From Tolypeutes matacus (taxonomy: Eukaryota; Chordata; Mammalia; Cingulata; Chlamyphoridae): a stretch of DNA of 64,000 bases. Shown here in pieces: positions 1 to 12,600 of this stretch. A model generated the notes under the pieces. It searched no databases. It saw only the letters and a program-made list of their open reading frames with translations, and had not been told where the DNA came from. The translations under genes and the position numbers were made by a program. How positions within the stretch are numbered: position 1 is the stretch's first letter; the number at the start of each line of letters is the position of its first letter. The stretch covers positions 62,233,374 through 62,297,373 of the forward strand of contig JAKSZT010053887.1 in NCBI GenBank assembly GCA_026826555.1. Direction: 5' to 3'.

Positions 1-149
1 ACATAGTTTATATGAAGTGTTGAACAAAACTCCATTTAAAACCTTCAAACTAGAAGATGAGAGGCTCACAAATTTAGCGATGGGATCCCAGCTTTCCCCA
101 TAAGATTCCTGGGTTGAAGTCTAAGTCAGCAGTTGTCAGAATTGCTGCC
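1..149. other. Unassigned sequence left of the Tigger element
   Basis: No recognisable gene or repeat. It may hold more of the rearranged Tigger copy to its right, but I could not match it to the transposase in any frame. It ends where the 11-base word atctgcaggtg first appears (151-161); the same word recurs at 232-242, at the edge of an inverted transposase piece. Confidence 0.3.
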
Positions 150-150
150 A

Positions 151-1190
151 ATCTGCAGGTGGTGGTGGTGTTGAGTGGGAATACTAGTGGGGTCTTAAAA
201 CTCAAGCCTCTACTAGTCTATCATAGTGAAAATCTGCAGGTGAGCCTGTCCTTCATTGGTTTGTGGCCTGGTAATGCCTTCTCTTCTGTGATGTAGGTAC
301 CACTCCGCATTTTTTTCCAAAAAACTCTGGTCTCATCACAGTTAAAAACTTGGTGGGGAATAAAACCCTCAGCCTCTCCGTAGTTTTGAAATTCACTGAC
401 AAATTCAGGAGCAGCCTTTCTATTAGCACTTGCTGCCTCGCCATGCCTCACGACATTATGGATGCAGGTCCTCTTTTTAAAATTATCAAACCAGCCGAGG
501 CTGGCCTTAAAAACTTCACCACTCTCATCATTCAGTTCCAGTTTGTTTTTTGAAAAATCAGCATGCAACACTTTAGGTTTTTCACATATCATGGCTTCTG
601 ATACACTGTCGCCTGTTAACTGCTTCTCATTTACCCAAATTAATAACAGCTTTTCAACCTCTTCAAGTGTTTGGGGATGCTGCTTTGTTACTGCTTTAAC
701 TCCTTTTGCAACATCAGCCTTTTTTATCCCTTCTTTATTCTTAATGATGGTGGAGACCATTGTTCTAGGCATACCATATTCCCTAGCAAGATCAGTAATT
801 TAAATACTGCTCTCATATTTACCTATTTTTTTTTTGCTCAATGGTGGTGCGAAGAAATTTTCTTTTCTGCTCAGCACTATCACTGCTCGTTTTCTTAGGA
901 CCCATAATGAGAAAAAAAAAAATGCAAAAAAATACACAAAATCACCACAGAAGCTAAGATAAGACCGCAATGGCATGAGCACAGGGCAAGAGCTACCGCA
1001 TGACTAATACATGACCCTTTGTTTCGGCTGGAAAGGGTAGTGAGTCATGAGGCAACCGACAGGGGAAAGTTCTAGCTTGCCTGTTGAGTACCAAACAAAT
1101 GAGACAAAATTTTTGTGTCAAAATGTGTTGAGTAGCAAATCCGACCAGTTTCAAGGCAGTAGAGAACCAAGGTACGACTCTAAAGGATTC
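151..1190 (-). mobile_element. Decayed Tigger-type DNA transposon (pogo group, Tc1/mariner superfamily)
   Basis: The minus strand between about 910 and 221 carries the N-terminal two thirds of a Tigger-family transposase (separate entry). Sequence from 911 to about 1190 probably represents the 5' untranslated part and terminal region, with short A runs, but I did not identify a clean terminal inverted repeat or TA target duplication. The C-terminal half of the transposase is missing, except for a short piece at about 171-236 that reads in the opposite orientation. Tigger elements moved by cut-and-paste in early placental mammals and are inactive fossils. The family is assigned with confidence; the subfamily is not. 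Confidence 0.8.
221..910 (-). pseudogene. Tigger transposase pseudogene (N-terminal HTH part and start of the DDE domain)
   Basis: The minus strand starts with a methionine at about 907-905 (MGPKK, then a lysine-rich stretch). It loses frame near an A run at about 826-836, meets an in-frame stop near 800, and then stays open from 772 to 221 for 183 codons. The open part shows the CENP-B/pogo helix-turn-helix region (MVSTIIKNKE, TLEEVEKLLLIWVNEKQLTGD) and the beginning of the DDE catalytic domain (QVFNCDET, where the D belongs to the first catalytic aspartate motif, then EEKALPGHKPMKDRLT). In intact relatives the domain continues with a GNASG...KPLLVYHSEN block; here that block lies inverted on the plus strand at 171-236. 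Frameshift, stop, inversion and lost C-terminus make it non-functional. Confidence 0.85.
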
Positions 1191-1214
1191 TTCCTCCAGA
1201 TATCCACATGACTC

Positions 1215-1495
1215 TCTCACGTCCTTCCTTCAGGTCTCAGCTCATATACACCCTTATCAAGGAGACCATCCAGACCTTATGTTAAATTGTCCACTCTTTG
1301 CCCTGCCCTCCCATCAACCTCTTAGCCTCCCTATCCTGTTTTATTTTTCTTCATGGCACTTATCACTACCTTCTATATTATATTTTCACTTCCCACTGAA
1401 ATATAAGCTCCATGAGAACAGGAGCTTTGAACGTTTTATTCACCGTATCCCTAAGTACCTAGAACTTATTGAATTTATGAATGAGTTATTCTGAA
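1215..1495 (+). repeat. L2 (LINE2) 3'-end fragment
   Basis: The right part has the characteristic L2 3' ending: ataagctccatgagaacagg, then a 'tattcaccgtatccctaagtacctagaac' type stretch and a gaatttatgaatga tail. Pyrimidine-rich sequence before it fits the preceding L2 3' UTR. It is strongly diverged, as expected for a mammal-wide repeat. Confidence 0.7.
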
Positions 1496-1554
1496 ATACT
1501 TTGACTTGACTTCACTATACTCTTTTGATGACAGCAGTGCCCAGGACTGAACTA

Positions 1555-1740
1555 TGTTTTGCACACACATTATTTCATTTATTCATGCAACTCCATGCAG
1601 TTGTATCTCTATTTTACAGAGCAGGGTACTGAGGTTCTGAGAAGTGAGGCAACTCATTGAGTTCATGCAGTGGGTAAGCACCAGGTTTCAAGCCCAGGTT
1701 GATCTGATTCCAAACCCATGATCTTTCCTACACCAAATGC
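1555..1740 (-). repeat. MIR SINE fragment
   Basis: Recognised by the MIR core read backwards: attttacagagcagggtactgag, then a gaagtgaggcaactca segment, then an 'aagcccaggttgatctgattcc' type segment. MIRs are old tRNA-derived SINEs carried by all mammals. Confidence 0.75.
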
Positions 1741-3175
1741 CTTCTATTTGCATGAATAGGAAAGTGCATGTTGTATTGTGGCTGGAGCATGGGGAAGAGA
1801 GGAGAGTAGGAGTATGACTGAGAAGGGGTCAATATCAGAGTCAGAAAATGTTAAAAGGGTAAATGAAGCAAGGGTTTCCATATATAAATGAAATGACTAA
1901 TCTTCCTCCAGGCAATCTTAGAAGGAAAGAGAATAAGATATCACGAGATCTTAGCAGCAGTAAATGGTCATGCAAAGTGGTACACATTTAAGTTATACAA
2001 TTAGAATCCAAAGGAAGATTCCTGGTATTATAAGGGCACTTAAGGCATTTGGATTCACACTTCAAATCCTAGGCCCAACTATTGCTAGCTCTTCCATGCA
2101 GACTCTGCCACCACATCCCCTGGCACTGCTCTGCTACCTGCAGAGGTCTCCAGATGATGGATCCAGGTCTGGCTTTTCCTTTTTTTTTTTTTTTTCCAAA
2201 ACAAGGGGAGGGGGAATGGCACCTCTACTGTGTTGAAACACTGGGTACGAAAGACACATCAGTGCCTAAATGAGGCCTGCCCTTTCTCTCTAATGTAATC
2301 AAAGAGTCAGTGGAGGAGGTGAGGTGGAAGACACTTTTGAAAAAGAAAACTTAAGCGACAGGTTACTGAAACTGTCTGAAGCACTTTGTAAAAGGCATAT
2401 ATATGCCTAGAATATTTTTCCTAATATTTATAGGGAGTTGTAAAACATATTAGGAATTGGAAGGGTAGCCTTTAACAATTACTGTCTAAGAATGAGAAGG
2501 AGAGAAGAAAACATCCAGGTATATTTTGGTTTGGTTTATTTCTTTGTCTTTACCTGTCATCTTCAGGCTCATCTCTTATAGCTTAATGACTAACCTTGCT
2601 TATGGCAAAGGCCTGATATCCCTTTTATTTAAGCTGAGAATCCAATGCTTAAAAAGAGACCTAAGCAAAACATTTTACAGACTATTCCTGAGAGAGCTCA
2701 GAATTAAATTGTTAAATGTTCTACTATAATGAAATTTTGTGTAATCAGCAGGGAAGTAGCTGTTAGCCATTTATCAGTTTTTCTAGTTGCTTTTTTTTAA
2801 TGCATGGAAAGCATAATTAGAAGCCTCTGCAGGTGGAAAGTCTTATATAATAATAGTGTATTTTATCAGAATGGTGCTCTTTGACTTGCAAATTGTAGAG
2901 CATTTTACAGTGATGATCTATTAGCAATAATAACTATCACATCTTTATATCTTTAATATGGAACCATACATAGAAGAGAGAAGACAAAAAATTACATAGA
3001 CTTAGTCACAGAATACACATGATCTAAATTACTTCTAAATATGTGCAAATAGGTCAGTATTTAGATTTTATATAATATATTAGAAAGTACCCAGGGATAG
3101 GGATGGGGGAAGTGTACCAGATAAAGTATCAGGAATAATTAAATTTCCTTTACATTTTTAACGTGCTTTTCAGAT
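1741..3175. other. No gene recognised; unique-looking AT-rich sequence
   Basis: No exon, RNA gene or clear repeat. A T-rich run (about 2179-2195) is followed by a short G-rich segment. A 90-codon frame here (1964-2236) runs through the T tract and looks like chance. Confidence 0.5.
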
Positions 3176-3420
3176 TTACAAAGTTATAATCCTTTAATCT
3201 TCATAATAGCTCTCTCCCCATTTTAGAGATGAAGCAACTCAGTCCAGAAAGACAAGCACTTGGCCTGAGGTGCACATCCTTCTGAGCCTAGGGACTGCTC
3301 TCTTCATGCCATTGTTACATACTGGGGCTCCCCAGGGAATTGCTGGGTGATAGACCAGGCCATCTTAGTTTTAAGTCACAGTTTCCTCATCTGTAAAATG
3401 AGGCAGTGTTAAATAACCAT
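3176..3420. repeat. Two adjacent MIR fragments
   Basis: About 3180-3300 is MIR in minus orientation (cataatagctctctccccattttagagatgaag, then a 'tggcctgaggtgcaca' segment). About 3350-3420 matches the MIR core in plus orientation (cagtttcctcatctgtaaaatgagg). Opposite orientations argue for two insertions. Confidence 0.6.
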
Positions 3421-3572
3421 TTCACCTTCCCCTGTAGTTGTAAAAACTCTACAAAGTTGTCTAACTTTCACTCTAATCAGGTTGAAAGGGCTTAAGTTGC
3501 AATTTAAGCAAATTTAGTGCTCTGTGAGAGAAAAGAATTATGCTTTTTATAAAAAATTTTATCACTTTATAG

Positions 3573-3763
3573 CAGGGGTTTTTAACCTTTTTTGTTCCAT
3601 AGACCCCTTTGTCAGTCAGGTGAAAATCCTGGACTCCTAACTAAGTCCACACTATACTGTGTATTATTTAATAAATATATCACACCTACATCAACATGTC
3701 CCCATGAGAATGTTTTTTTTGAATTTCAATTCAAGCTCATGGACCCCTTGTTAAGAACCCCTG
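3573..3763 (-). mobile_element. Small non-autonomous hAT transposon, complete ends
   Basis: 191-bp element with inverted terminal repeats: CAGGGGTTTTTAACC at the left and GGTTAAGAACCCCTG-like sequence at the right, with inner arms around a ccatagacccc / catggacccc pair. The flanks are an imperfect 8-bp target duplication, ctttatag (3565-3572) and ctttacaa (3764-3771). hAT transposons make 8-bp duplications. It is too short to encode a transposase. A second copy of the same family lies at 27917-28105 in the opposite orientation. Confidence 0.85.
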
Positions 3764-3771
3764 CTTTACAA

Positions 3772-4224
3772 AATGCAGACAACCCTGAAGATAGATTGCT
3801 CAGGTTTCATCTACCCTTTTCCTCTCCTTTCCCTCCCTCTTTCTCCTTCTTGTTAGCTTTCTTGTCATAAGATACAGAAAGAAACTTGCCTCTGTCTGGC
3901 AGTGTTTTGGGACATCCTACTTGTATATTAGAAGAGTATTATTTAAAGTGGGTCATGATATACCAGTGGCTTGTGAAAACAATTTAGTAAACTATACCAG
4001 CATTTTTAAAAAATGAAGTAAAATATGATAGAATATAATTTAAAAAAAGAGTGCATCCTATTAAGACAATTTAATGAAATTTTGAAGACAGGGATTAAAA
4101 AGTTGGGCAAGATGTCATTCAATATCATTTGGATCATTATTTAATAGGCACAATGAAGAAATGTTTAGAGGAATGTGCTTTGTTCAACTCTTTAATATTG
4201 ATGAGGGGTCCCAGATTTAGTGAA
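3772..4224. other. No gene recognised
   Basis: AT-rich sequence with short pyrimidine-rich and A-rich stretches. No convincing repeat or exon. Confidence 0.4.
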
Positions 4225-4510
4225 ATTACATGTTAACTTGTAGATTTTTGTCCAGTAGAGATGCAAACAATTTCTGTCCAGTAGCAAAGCTAAACCTAAA
4301 TAAAGATTATGACTGATTGTCCTGTAGCACATTAACCAGTTTTATATCTAACCTAACTATCTTTATTAATTGCATATAAATACCCAACTCCTCAAATGAT
4401 CTTTTAGCCAATCTTAACATCTGACTGTTCCCTCCTTAATTAATAAGTTAAATGAAATCCCTGACATGAGTTCATTTTATTTTTGTATGAGAATCATATT
4501 AACTTTTAAA
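4225..4510 (+). repeat. Unclassified dispersed repeat, copy 1
   Basis: Clearly related to 19915-20205. Both begin with a (c/a)tgtagatttttgt... word followed by gagat(a/g)caaa and a tctagtag/ccagtag word. Both end with gttccct..ttaat(t)aatgagtta-like sequence and a catgag..tttattt(t)tgtatgag/tttgcatgag...atcat block. I cannot name the family; it may be an internal piece of an old LTR element. Confidence 0.5.
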
Positions 4511-7500
4511 AAAATTGTCTTGACAATCCTGTGTAAGAAGGACAAGTATGTTTTATAAAACTTTATTCAACTACATTGTATGAGTTAATATACTAAATCA
4601 TATTGTAAATTGTATTTCTTATTGCGTACCTTGCTCAAAAGACTTTGAAAGCCACAGAAATACAAAATTTATCTTATGACTTCTTTAAGTTCCTTCTATT
4701 TCTCCAGTTAAAATGATCCTGCTTTATTGCTTCTCTTTATTTTTAAGCTTAAGCTTCAAACAACTAATAGTTTTCATGTTTCTCTAAGAAGTACCTGCAA
4801 GAAGTCCAAATCCTAGGAGTAATTTTTGAACTAACCAAAGTGTCAGACAACTGATAGCAAATCTCTTCCTTAGGTAGATAGTCTCCTGGGGTGAGAATTG
4901 GCGGTTAGGTCTGCAGCAGCAGACTGTCAATTGCTGAAAGGAAGCTCTGCTTCATGGCCAGCTGACATGCAGAGAGAGGCTTGGAAAATGTCAGAAAAAG
5001 GGTAAAAGCACAGAGATTACAAACACAAAATAAATACAGTGGTGGCACAGGGCATTTACAGACTTAGCACAAAATATCATGTGGCATTTTACAATAACAG
5101 CAAGGTAACTACATGGGAATTCAATTCATAAATAACTGGAATCTCAGTAAAAAGGACAGCAAAATCAGGGCACAATTGGGCTACATTAAAGTCACAGCAA
5201 GCAGCCTGGCTCAGAATTATCTCATTCAGACCAGGACTCCATCTGCCTGGTGGCATCATTTTAACTTTGGAGTCTACATAAAGTCTTCATTGTGGTTCTC
5301 CACTGGGAATAGTTTCTCTTCTTTGATTCTCACCCAAAACAAGGGGGATGCAAAAGGTTGGAAAATTTTTCATTGGAAACTGGATTTTTTAACCATAATT
5401 TATTTTGAGAATCCACAATGATAGAAATAAAATAAAGTAGGAAATTGTAACTGGTAATATGATGGATGCTTTATAATTTGCTCTAGTCTCACTCATAAAA
5501 TAGCATTGCTTTTGTATATAGTCACCTAACATTTCAGTGGAAATTTGTCATTGCTGTTCAAGAATAAATCCTCATTCACATTTTTTAAAAATGCAGTAGC
5601 ACAGAATTCCTGTATCTGCAACAGGGCAGCTTCCAAACATGAAAATCTGAAATAGGTAAACTAGACAAATATGATTTGTAAAATTTCAGTGGCATGAATC
5701 ATCCATGTTATCAGAAAGTAATAAATTGTCAGGAAAGTAACCTTGATTTATTAGATAAAAAATACCCTGATACAATAGAAACTAGGCATAACTGTCAGCA
5801 TGTAATAGTGGAGAGAGCATTTAACCGCATTTGGTTCTTGCATTGGATTTGACACTAACTTTCGTAACTCAAGCCAATCCCCTTATTTCAATCTCAATTC
5901 ACAAATGAGACAAGCAGTAATAAATTCCATAATGAGATAAACAATAATGAAAACTAAGTGAACTAATATAACTCAATGTGTCTTGTAGATTATAATGAGT
6001 TGAAAATGTTTCATATTTTCAACACATTGCATCTTAAAAATTACTACCTGTGGGTATTCAATATGTTCTAATTAGTTTATGATTTATAATATTGCAATTC
6101 AAGATTATCAGTGATAGACACTGAAAAGTTATTAGCATGATAATACAGAATTTGAGCAAAATTCTTGATCTCTCAAAAGTCATTAAATATTAGACTATTA
6201 ATTAGTAGTTTAAAGACTCAAGGGCATATTTAATAAAATGTGCATCTAATCAAGTTACAAACAAACAATCCAATCTAACTATGATTCTCCCAAGTCAAAC
6301 TTCCTTAAGGAGAGAAAGCTGATAGATAAAATGGAGTCTCTCCTGAAAACTGGGAGATATTGCAGTTTTCTGAGGTCAGAAAACATGAGACTATGTGAAA
6401 TGGCTAAAGAACATTTGATTGCACAGAATTTAATATAATATCACACACAAAAAAAACGGAGAGATTACACATTATATCCAATTTATTGCCTAATGGTTTG
6501 GAGAGTAGACATGGACAGTTAGCACTCTGACAAGCCACCCCTTAACTATGGAAACAACTAATATAATGGGATTAATGCTCTCAGGTGGCAAGCAATGGCT
6601 TGGAACTTTATAACCTACAGCAACAACCAATTTTCTACTTCTCTGAAGACAGAGCTTCCATTAGGTCAACAAAGCATGACTTCTACAGATGCCCCACAAC
6701 CCCTCTCAGATCAGATGGCATCTGCCACATACTGATTTATGGATAGCAGAATGCTTTAATATAGAAACAAGGATATTGCACAGTGCCTAGGAAAAAAATG
6801 GAATTTGACAAAGTAGCTCATTTCCTGGTCACTAGTTTGTCATGCATTTTCTCTGGTACCTGGAGTAGTGAAGAACTTCTCTCTACCTAGCTTTAAAAAG
6901 AGCAACAGTGAAATATTGCATTTCAAAAGCCAAGAAAACACATACATTAAACCTTTGTAGATGACAGTTTGATCTAGACTAGCTTGAAATGTTAAGAAGA
7001 AAAACCAGAATTTATAGCAAAAATCTTTAGAGGAATTAATATTGTAAATATTCCTTTAGAAATGTTTGTAGTGTTTAAAAAAACAATTTTGACACCTTAT
7101 CTGTGACCCTTTTAAAACAGATAATGCACTGATAGTAAGGAGGTTTTATCTGTTTCTTAAAGGAAAAGAGAAAGACCCTCTCTCAGAGAAAGCAAATTGT
7201 TTTTCCTTCTTGCTCTTTGCAGAGATAAGTACCAAAACCACATTCCTTTAATAAAACACTTACCATAATAACTACTAATATTCGTATAATTCCCCATACA
7301 TGACTGCAGGCAAACCTCACAAACAACTCTACAAAGTCATATGTATTTTATATATGTTGAAAGTAAAAATTCCAAAAGTTGTGATGGGTTTCCATATGAT
7401 CACTTAGCTTATAATACTAACCCTAGCTCAAATTTAACTCAAAACTGAATTACCTTTCATTTAGAAAAGACTTTTGTATATATTAATCTGAATTACTGAA

Positions 7501-9831
7501 GTTGCACTGTATTACTGGTATGCTATTTCAGGGATACATAGTTATGTATAAACATACTTATTTGCAGATAAATATATTATTACCCTACCTCAAAGACAGC
7601 ATATGCATGTATCCATGACTGCAATATTTGAAAACACTATGCCAGGGCAAGTATTAATTCCAGTGAGGCAAATAGTTACAACAATTATAATGTGTCAGTG
7701 GCCAGATGCACCTAAAAGAAAACCTAAATTCAATGTCAATCTCTTTCTTCCAGTTTCTTCATCTCTGAAGGTATAAGAAAGTTCTTTCTTGTTTCATTGT
7801 TCCCCTTCTACAATAAGCAGAATGGATATCAATTATTTTTGGTGGACAGGCTGTCACTGCTCCTGGTAAGTAAATACGTTTTTTAGAAGGTTTCATTTGA
7901 AAGGAAGTAAAATATATGTCACTTTCCTAATTAGCTGTCAGACATCATATATACTGACATGTTTTCAGAAAGGAAGATGGAATTTCCATTTTAGCAAAGT
8001 AATAGAAACTTTGGGTGTTTTCTCAGAAAATTACTAAAGAATTGGTCTTTAAACATGTGGCAATTGGGACAAAGTATTCGGCCTCTCCCTGAGAAGAATG
8101 ACGGGAAATGAAAGGACTTAAAGGGAATTTATAATTTTACTCTAAGTTGTGGTAAGTTTTAGACACCATTAAGCATCTGTGATTTGGTGGCTAAATAGGA
8201 AAGGACCAAGGGGGCTTAATAAAGTGCTCTCATATAGTTAACAACCAGATGGGTAACCGCTGTCATCTTGTGGTTCTGGCTCCAAGCAAAGCTTCATCCA
8301 GGAAAGACAGGTTTGAGCCAGAATGCGGAGTGCCTTTTATGTCCTGCTAACTTGAAGAATAAGCAGACAAATAAAAACTAACAATCCATTTCAGGTTCTC
8401 TTGACCACCCCCTAAATTCTGCTCTATATTTACATGATTAAGGATGAAATGTACATGTGTTCCCAAAAGAATATAGAAACCCAGAGACCACTCAAGGGAA
8501 CAGAATAAACACAGAGACTCATTGAACTGTTTTGGTTTTTTTTTCCTGAACAATTTTATTAACAGGGAGGAAAATGATGAACGCTGACAAGAAAGATATT
8601 GTTAACAAATAGTAGTGTTTTGGGTACCTACCATATTTGGGGCTTCATCATAGATTTGATAGAAAATCCCAGAAATTTTAGCCCATTTCAGTCAATTTAA
8701 CACAAAAAACAAGAAGCAATGTAAATAAGACAAGGAAGAAAAGGCTAAGTGAAGTTAAAAGCAATTTTGCCATTTTCTGGTTCCCATTTATGATTTGTTT
8801 CTCTGAACAACAAAACTCAAAGTTTATTGTGACCCTGATTTCTTTCCATTCTTGCTGTAACTGAAACTATTTAAATAGGAGAGTAGATTTTTTTTATACT
8901 GATAAATGATATGACTTTCTTTGTGAAATTGCAGAATATTTGTTCACTCTGATCCAAATCCTTTCATGGCAGTAAAGTAGCTGATAAGCAGCTGTAACTC
9001 AAACCTCTCAGGAAAGTAGGCTAAGGATAAATGTAATTATTGTAGTCTGACATATTTATTTCTAAAACCAGAAATAAAAATGTTTTCTTTGCTATGGCAG
9101 GTTGGTTTTCCTGGACTTCCAGCACAGTCATTGATTAAGTTCTATTTTTGACAATAACGGCTGTTAAAAATACTCTTAAAATTGCGAATCTTGGGTCAAG
9201 ATGAAAATCTCAAGATTAATGAAAAAAGTTAAACTATATTTTTAAGTGGAAAGACAAAATCACGATATTCTGGGGTATTGTTAATATATTTAAAGGACCT
9301 TATAACCCTAGTGGAACCCAAGAAGGAAAGGGCAAGGCCAAGTTACTTGAAAACTAGGCAAAAATCTTTTTTACAAAAACACACCCTTTCTGTGTTCCAA
9401 AGAGCTAATACTACACATAAACATTCATACATGTAAATATATTAACACATTAACTTATATCACATTAACAGATATCAAAAGAAAAAATTAGAGTAAATAT
9501 TTTGATGAGTAAAACTTGCATTAATATTAATGAGAATGGTTTTAAAAATTAAAGGTTCTGTTTTAATCATTGATATTTTACCCAGTTTCAGTTTTCAGCT
9601 GACTGTTGAAATCACATAAGGATTAACAGAAGAGGTACTGACACTCCTATTGCAGATTTTAAAGCTATATTGCTATTTTCAGGAAGTCAATGATAACAAT
9701 TAATTGTCCAGTTTAACATAATAGTCCTTGGTGTAGCTCACAACTGAGATATAGATAGTCAGTGGTGTTAAAATTTCATGTTTTCCTTTTTGTGCTAAAT
9801 AAAGTGCAACAATCTTTAAAAAAGAAGAATA
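4511..9831. other. Long AT-rich stretch without recognised genes
   Basis: About 5.3 kb with no known gene, RNA gene or confidently named repeat. Open frames such as 5113-5421 (102 codons) and 8347-8553 (68 codons, minus) have no domain, signal or splice context that I recognise and look like chance. Very old LINE remnants may be present but were not identifiable by eye. Confidence 0.5.
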
Positions 9832-9835
9832 ATGA

Positions 9836-10253
9836 TGTGATGGTTAGGCTAATGTGTCAACTCAGCCAGGTAACTGTGCTCAGGTGTTTGGTCAAGCAAG
9901 CACTAGGATAATTGTAATACAAGGACATTTATGGACTCTAGTTACCAGTGAGTTTACTGCATAGATAGCTGATTACATCTATGATCAATAATGAGTGATG
10001 TTTTATCCAATCAGTTGAATGCATTAAAAGGGGAAGTGATTTCAGCATTCAGAGAGAATTTCCCAGCTCATCTTTGGACAGCTGTCTTCAGAAAACTCAT
10101 CAAGGACATTCTCTGGACAGTCATCGGAGTCCCTGGTTTGCAGCCTGCCTGTGGAACCTGGACTTGTGCATCCCTAAGAGACTCATAAAATTTCATATTA
10201 TTGACAGATATCTCCTGTTGATTCTGTTTCACTAGAGAACATTGACTAATACA
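9836..10253 (+). mobile_element. Solo LTR of an ERVL/MaLR-like retrovirus
   Basis: 418-bp element starting TGTGATGGTTAGG and ending TTGACTAATACA, the TG...CA borders of an LTR, flanked by a 4-bp target duplication atga (9832-9835 and 10254-10257). The terminal GAGAAC..TGACTAATACA motif is typical of ERVL/MaLR-type LTRs. Its last roughly 200 bases (from gagagaatttcccagctc at about 10051) are homologous to the left end of the retroviral element at 62051-62263, so both descend from one LTR type. No internal viral sequence adjoins it, which fits a solo LTR left by recombination. Confidence 0.75.
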
Positions 10254-10257
10254 ATGA

Positions 10258-12600
10258 TAATGGGCCATTTTTTGTAAATGTCCTTTAATGGTTTGAGAAA
10301 GTTTCTTCTGTACCATGCTTATTGATAGTACTTAATTAAAAGGATATTGGATTTTAAGGGGAAAAAAAATTCATGTTTTCAATTATGTTAGGATGCTGAC
10401 AGCTACGGAAACTTCCTATTGCATGGTTCTTCTGTGAAGGTGACAATGCCTTATAATGCAGCCTACCATCTGAACACAAAAAATAATAAGCACTAAGAGA
10501 AAGCAATACCACCTTAGATCCTACCACTAACCTTGCACAAAGTGAACAAATACATGCTTATTTTAATCAGCATGTTCAGTGGAAACGATGGTTTTGAGTT
10601 TCTTCAGCATTCTCAAAGCCTTACACCAAGCAGTACTAATGGCAAATTGATGATTCTGTGTAATGGATACTGCCTATAATTATTTTTTAATCAGTAATTA
10701 ACATTTAACAGAATTTCCTAACCCTATAAAAGATCTTCAGTTGGCTGAGGAAGCCTTCACAGACAAGCTCCCTGAAAGAGAGCACTTAGCAACAGCAAAT
10801 CAAATGCAGCCCTTCAATGAAGTTGTTAGACACACAACATCAGCAACTGCTTCCATAGCGAGGGCTTGTTAAAAATCGATTCATTCTAGTGATCAAAGCT
10901 TAAAAATCGTTCCGCAGCCTGCTTCATATCAATAGACAATTTTGTGCAGTACATCACATGCAAAAAAAAAAAAAAAAAAAGGTCTAACAGCAGTGGAGAG
11001 CATCAGAAATGTGGTTTCCAAAGCAATATTTAAAATGGATTTCTGTCATAGGATAAAGGATGGGCTTAAATAGAACACGGTGTCAAATAGAAAGGTTGAG
11101 CCTTTTAACATAATAAAAACAATCAATGAAGCTTCTTTTCTAGTTTCAAAAAAAAAGTAAAGTTCTGATTTTTCAGAATGGGGCTGTAACACAGACCTTG
11201 ATGTGCCCTATGGAGGAATCATTTGTTTCTGATCTCTGGGTATGTGTCTATCATATATGACTGTGAATATTATATATAGGCATAAGTACACACAAATACA
11301 CATATATTATCAATAAATTAACTACTTCATGGCTAGGATGTTTCTTTTTTGGAAAAAAAAAAAAAAGTTCAGCTTTTTTGGAGCTACCTAGATATAGCCA
11401 CAGAATAAACAAATTATTTTACATAATGCAGTAAGGACAATGACTCAAGTACAAGTCTATTACCCTAATGCTATAAAAATAGATATCTCAACTGTTTATG
11501 AGGAAAAGATTCCCTAGCTATTCTTATAAAAGCTTAAACTAAAATTAAACCACACCATGGCTATTCCAACAAGAATTGGTCAATCAGTCATAATTACAGC
11601 AAAAATAAATTAGTTGGAAAATAAGTGATTTAAAGAGGTCATACATAGTCTGAGTTTTAATTTGAAATTAATAACAGCATGACTCATGCCTGGTAAAAAT
11701 TCTTTATATAAAATGAAAACAAGGCAATGCCTCAAAGAAAATGTTTCCTATTATATGGCTTCACTCTCCTGATCACTAGAAGGGGTTTTAAAAGCATGGG
11801 AGAAAAGGCTAAGGCCCTCAGCAGTCCTTCTCCAATCGCAGGACAAGGGATCTTGTATGAGTAGATACATTATCATTTGGTCTGATAAGAGGCAAGGCAA
11901 CCCCCATGGTAGTCACACTGGTGTGCTTTATTCAGTTATCTCTCCCTTCCAGGAAATCCTGTCTACAGATAGGCACATTGTACAGTCCCCATTATTTCAA
12001 AATCTGTATATAAGTAGTTATGATCCCATTGAGAATATGTCAGGAGAATCTGTGCTTTGGTGAACACATGTTTCCCTCTAAACCAAGGGACACCCGAGCA
12101 TCACCTTTGCACTAAAGTGCCTTCCTGTGTAGAACCCTGTCCATGCATTGAGTGGTTTTAGCTGGTGCATAAGATGCTTCATTACCTCTTGTTTATTGTC
12201 TTTTACAAAATGGGAATGAATTCCAACTATAATTAATTCTGCCTTCTAAAGGTCCATATTCCATGCCCCTCATGATTGGATACCCAAAACGTAATTCTTA
12301 GAATTATATGCCACATATTAATCTTAGATTGGATGTATCATATAAACCACTCTCTAATGAATATTTTTTCAAACTCCTGATTAGTTTATATATGTAGCAT
12401 AGAAACCACTCTTTGATGAATGTTATTTCAAATCCCTGATTAGTTTAAATATAATTAGCATCCACTCCATAAAATATTAACCAGAATATGTTATAGGATT
12501 TTCCCTTTCAGTTTGGGAAATTGGTTACTTCTAAATTATGTTACCTTCTATTCAACACTTATTAGGTTGTATTTCTGTTCTGTTTAAGTTTTTTATTCAA
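10258..12600. other. No gene recognised
   Basis: AT-rich sequence with an A run at about 10963-10980 and another at about 11353-11366. No exon or repeat could be named. The 68-codon frame at 11857-12063 has no supporting features. Confidence 0.45.

Noticed and set aside
5113..5421. 102-codon open frame in otherwise plain AT-rich sequence
   Set aside because: No domain, no signal sequence, no splice or promoter context and no CpG retention; a frame of this length is expected by chance in 64 kb.
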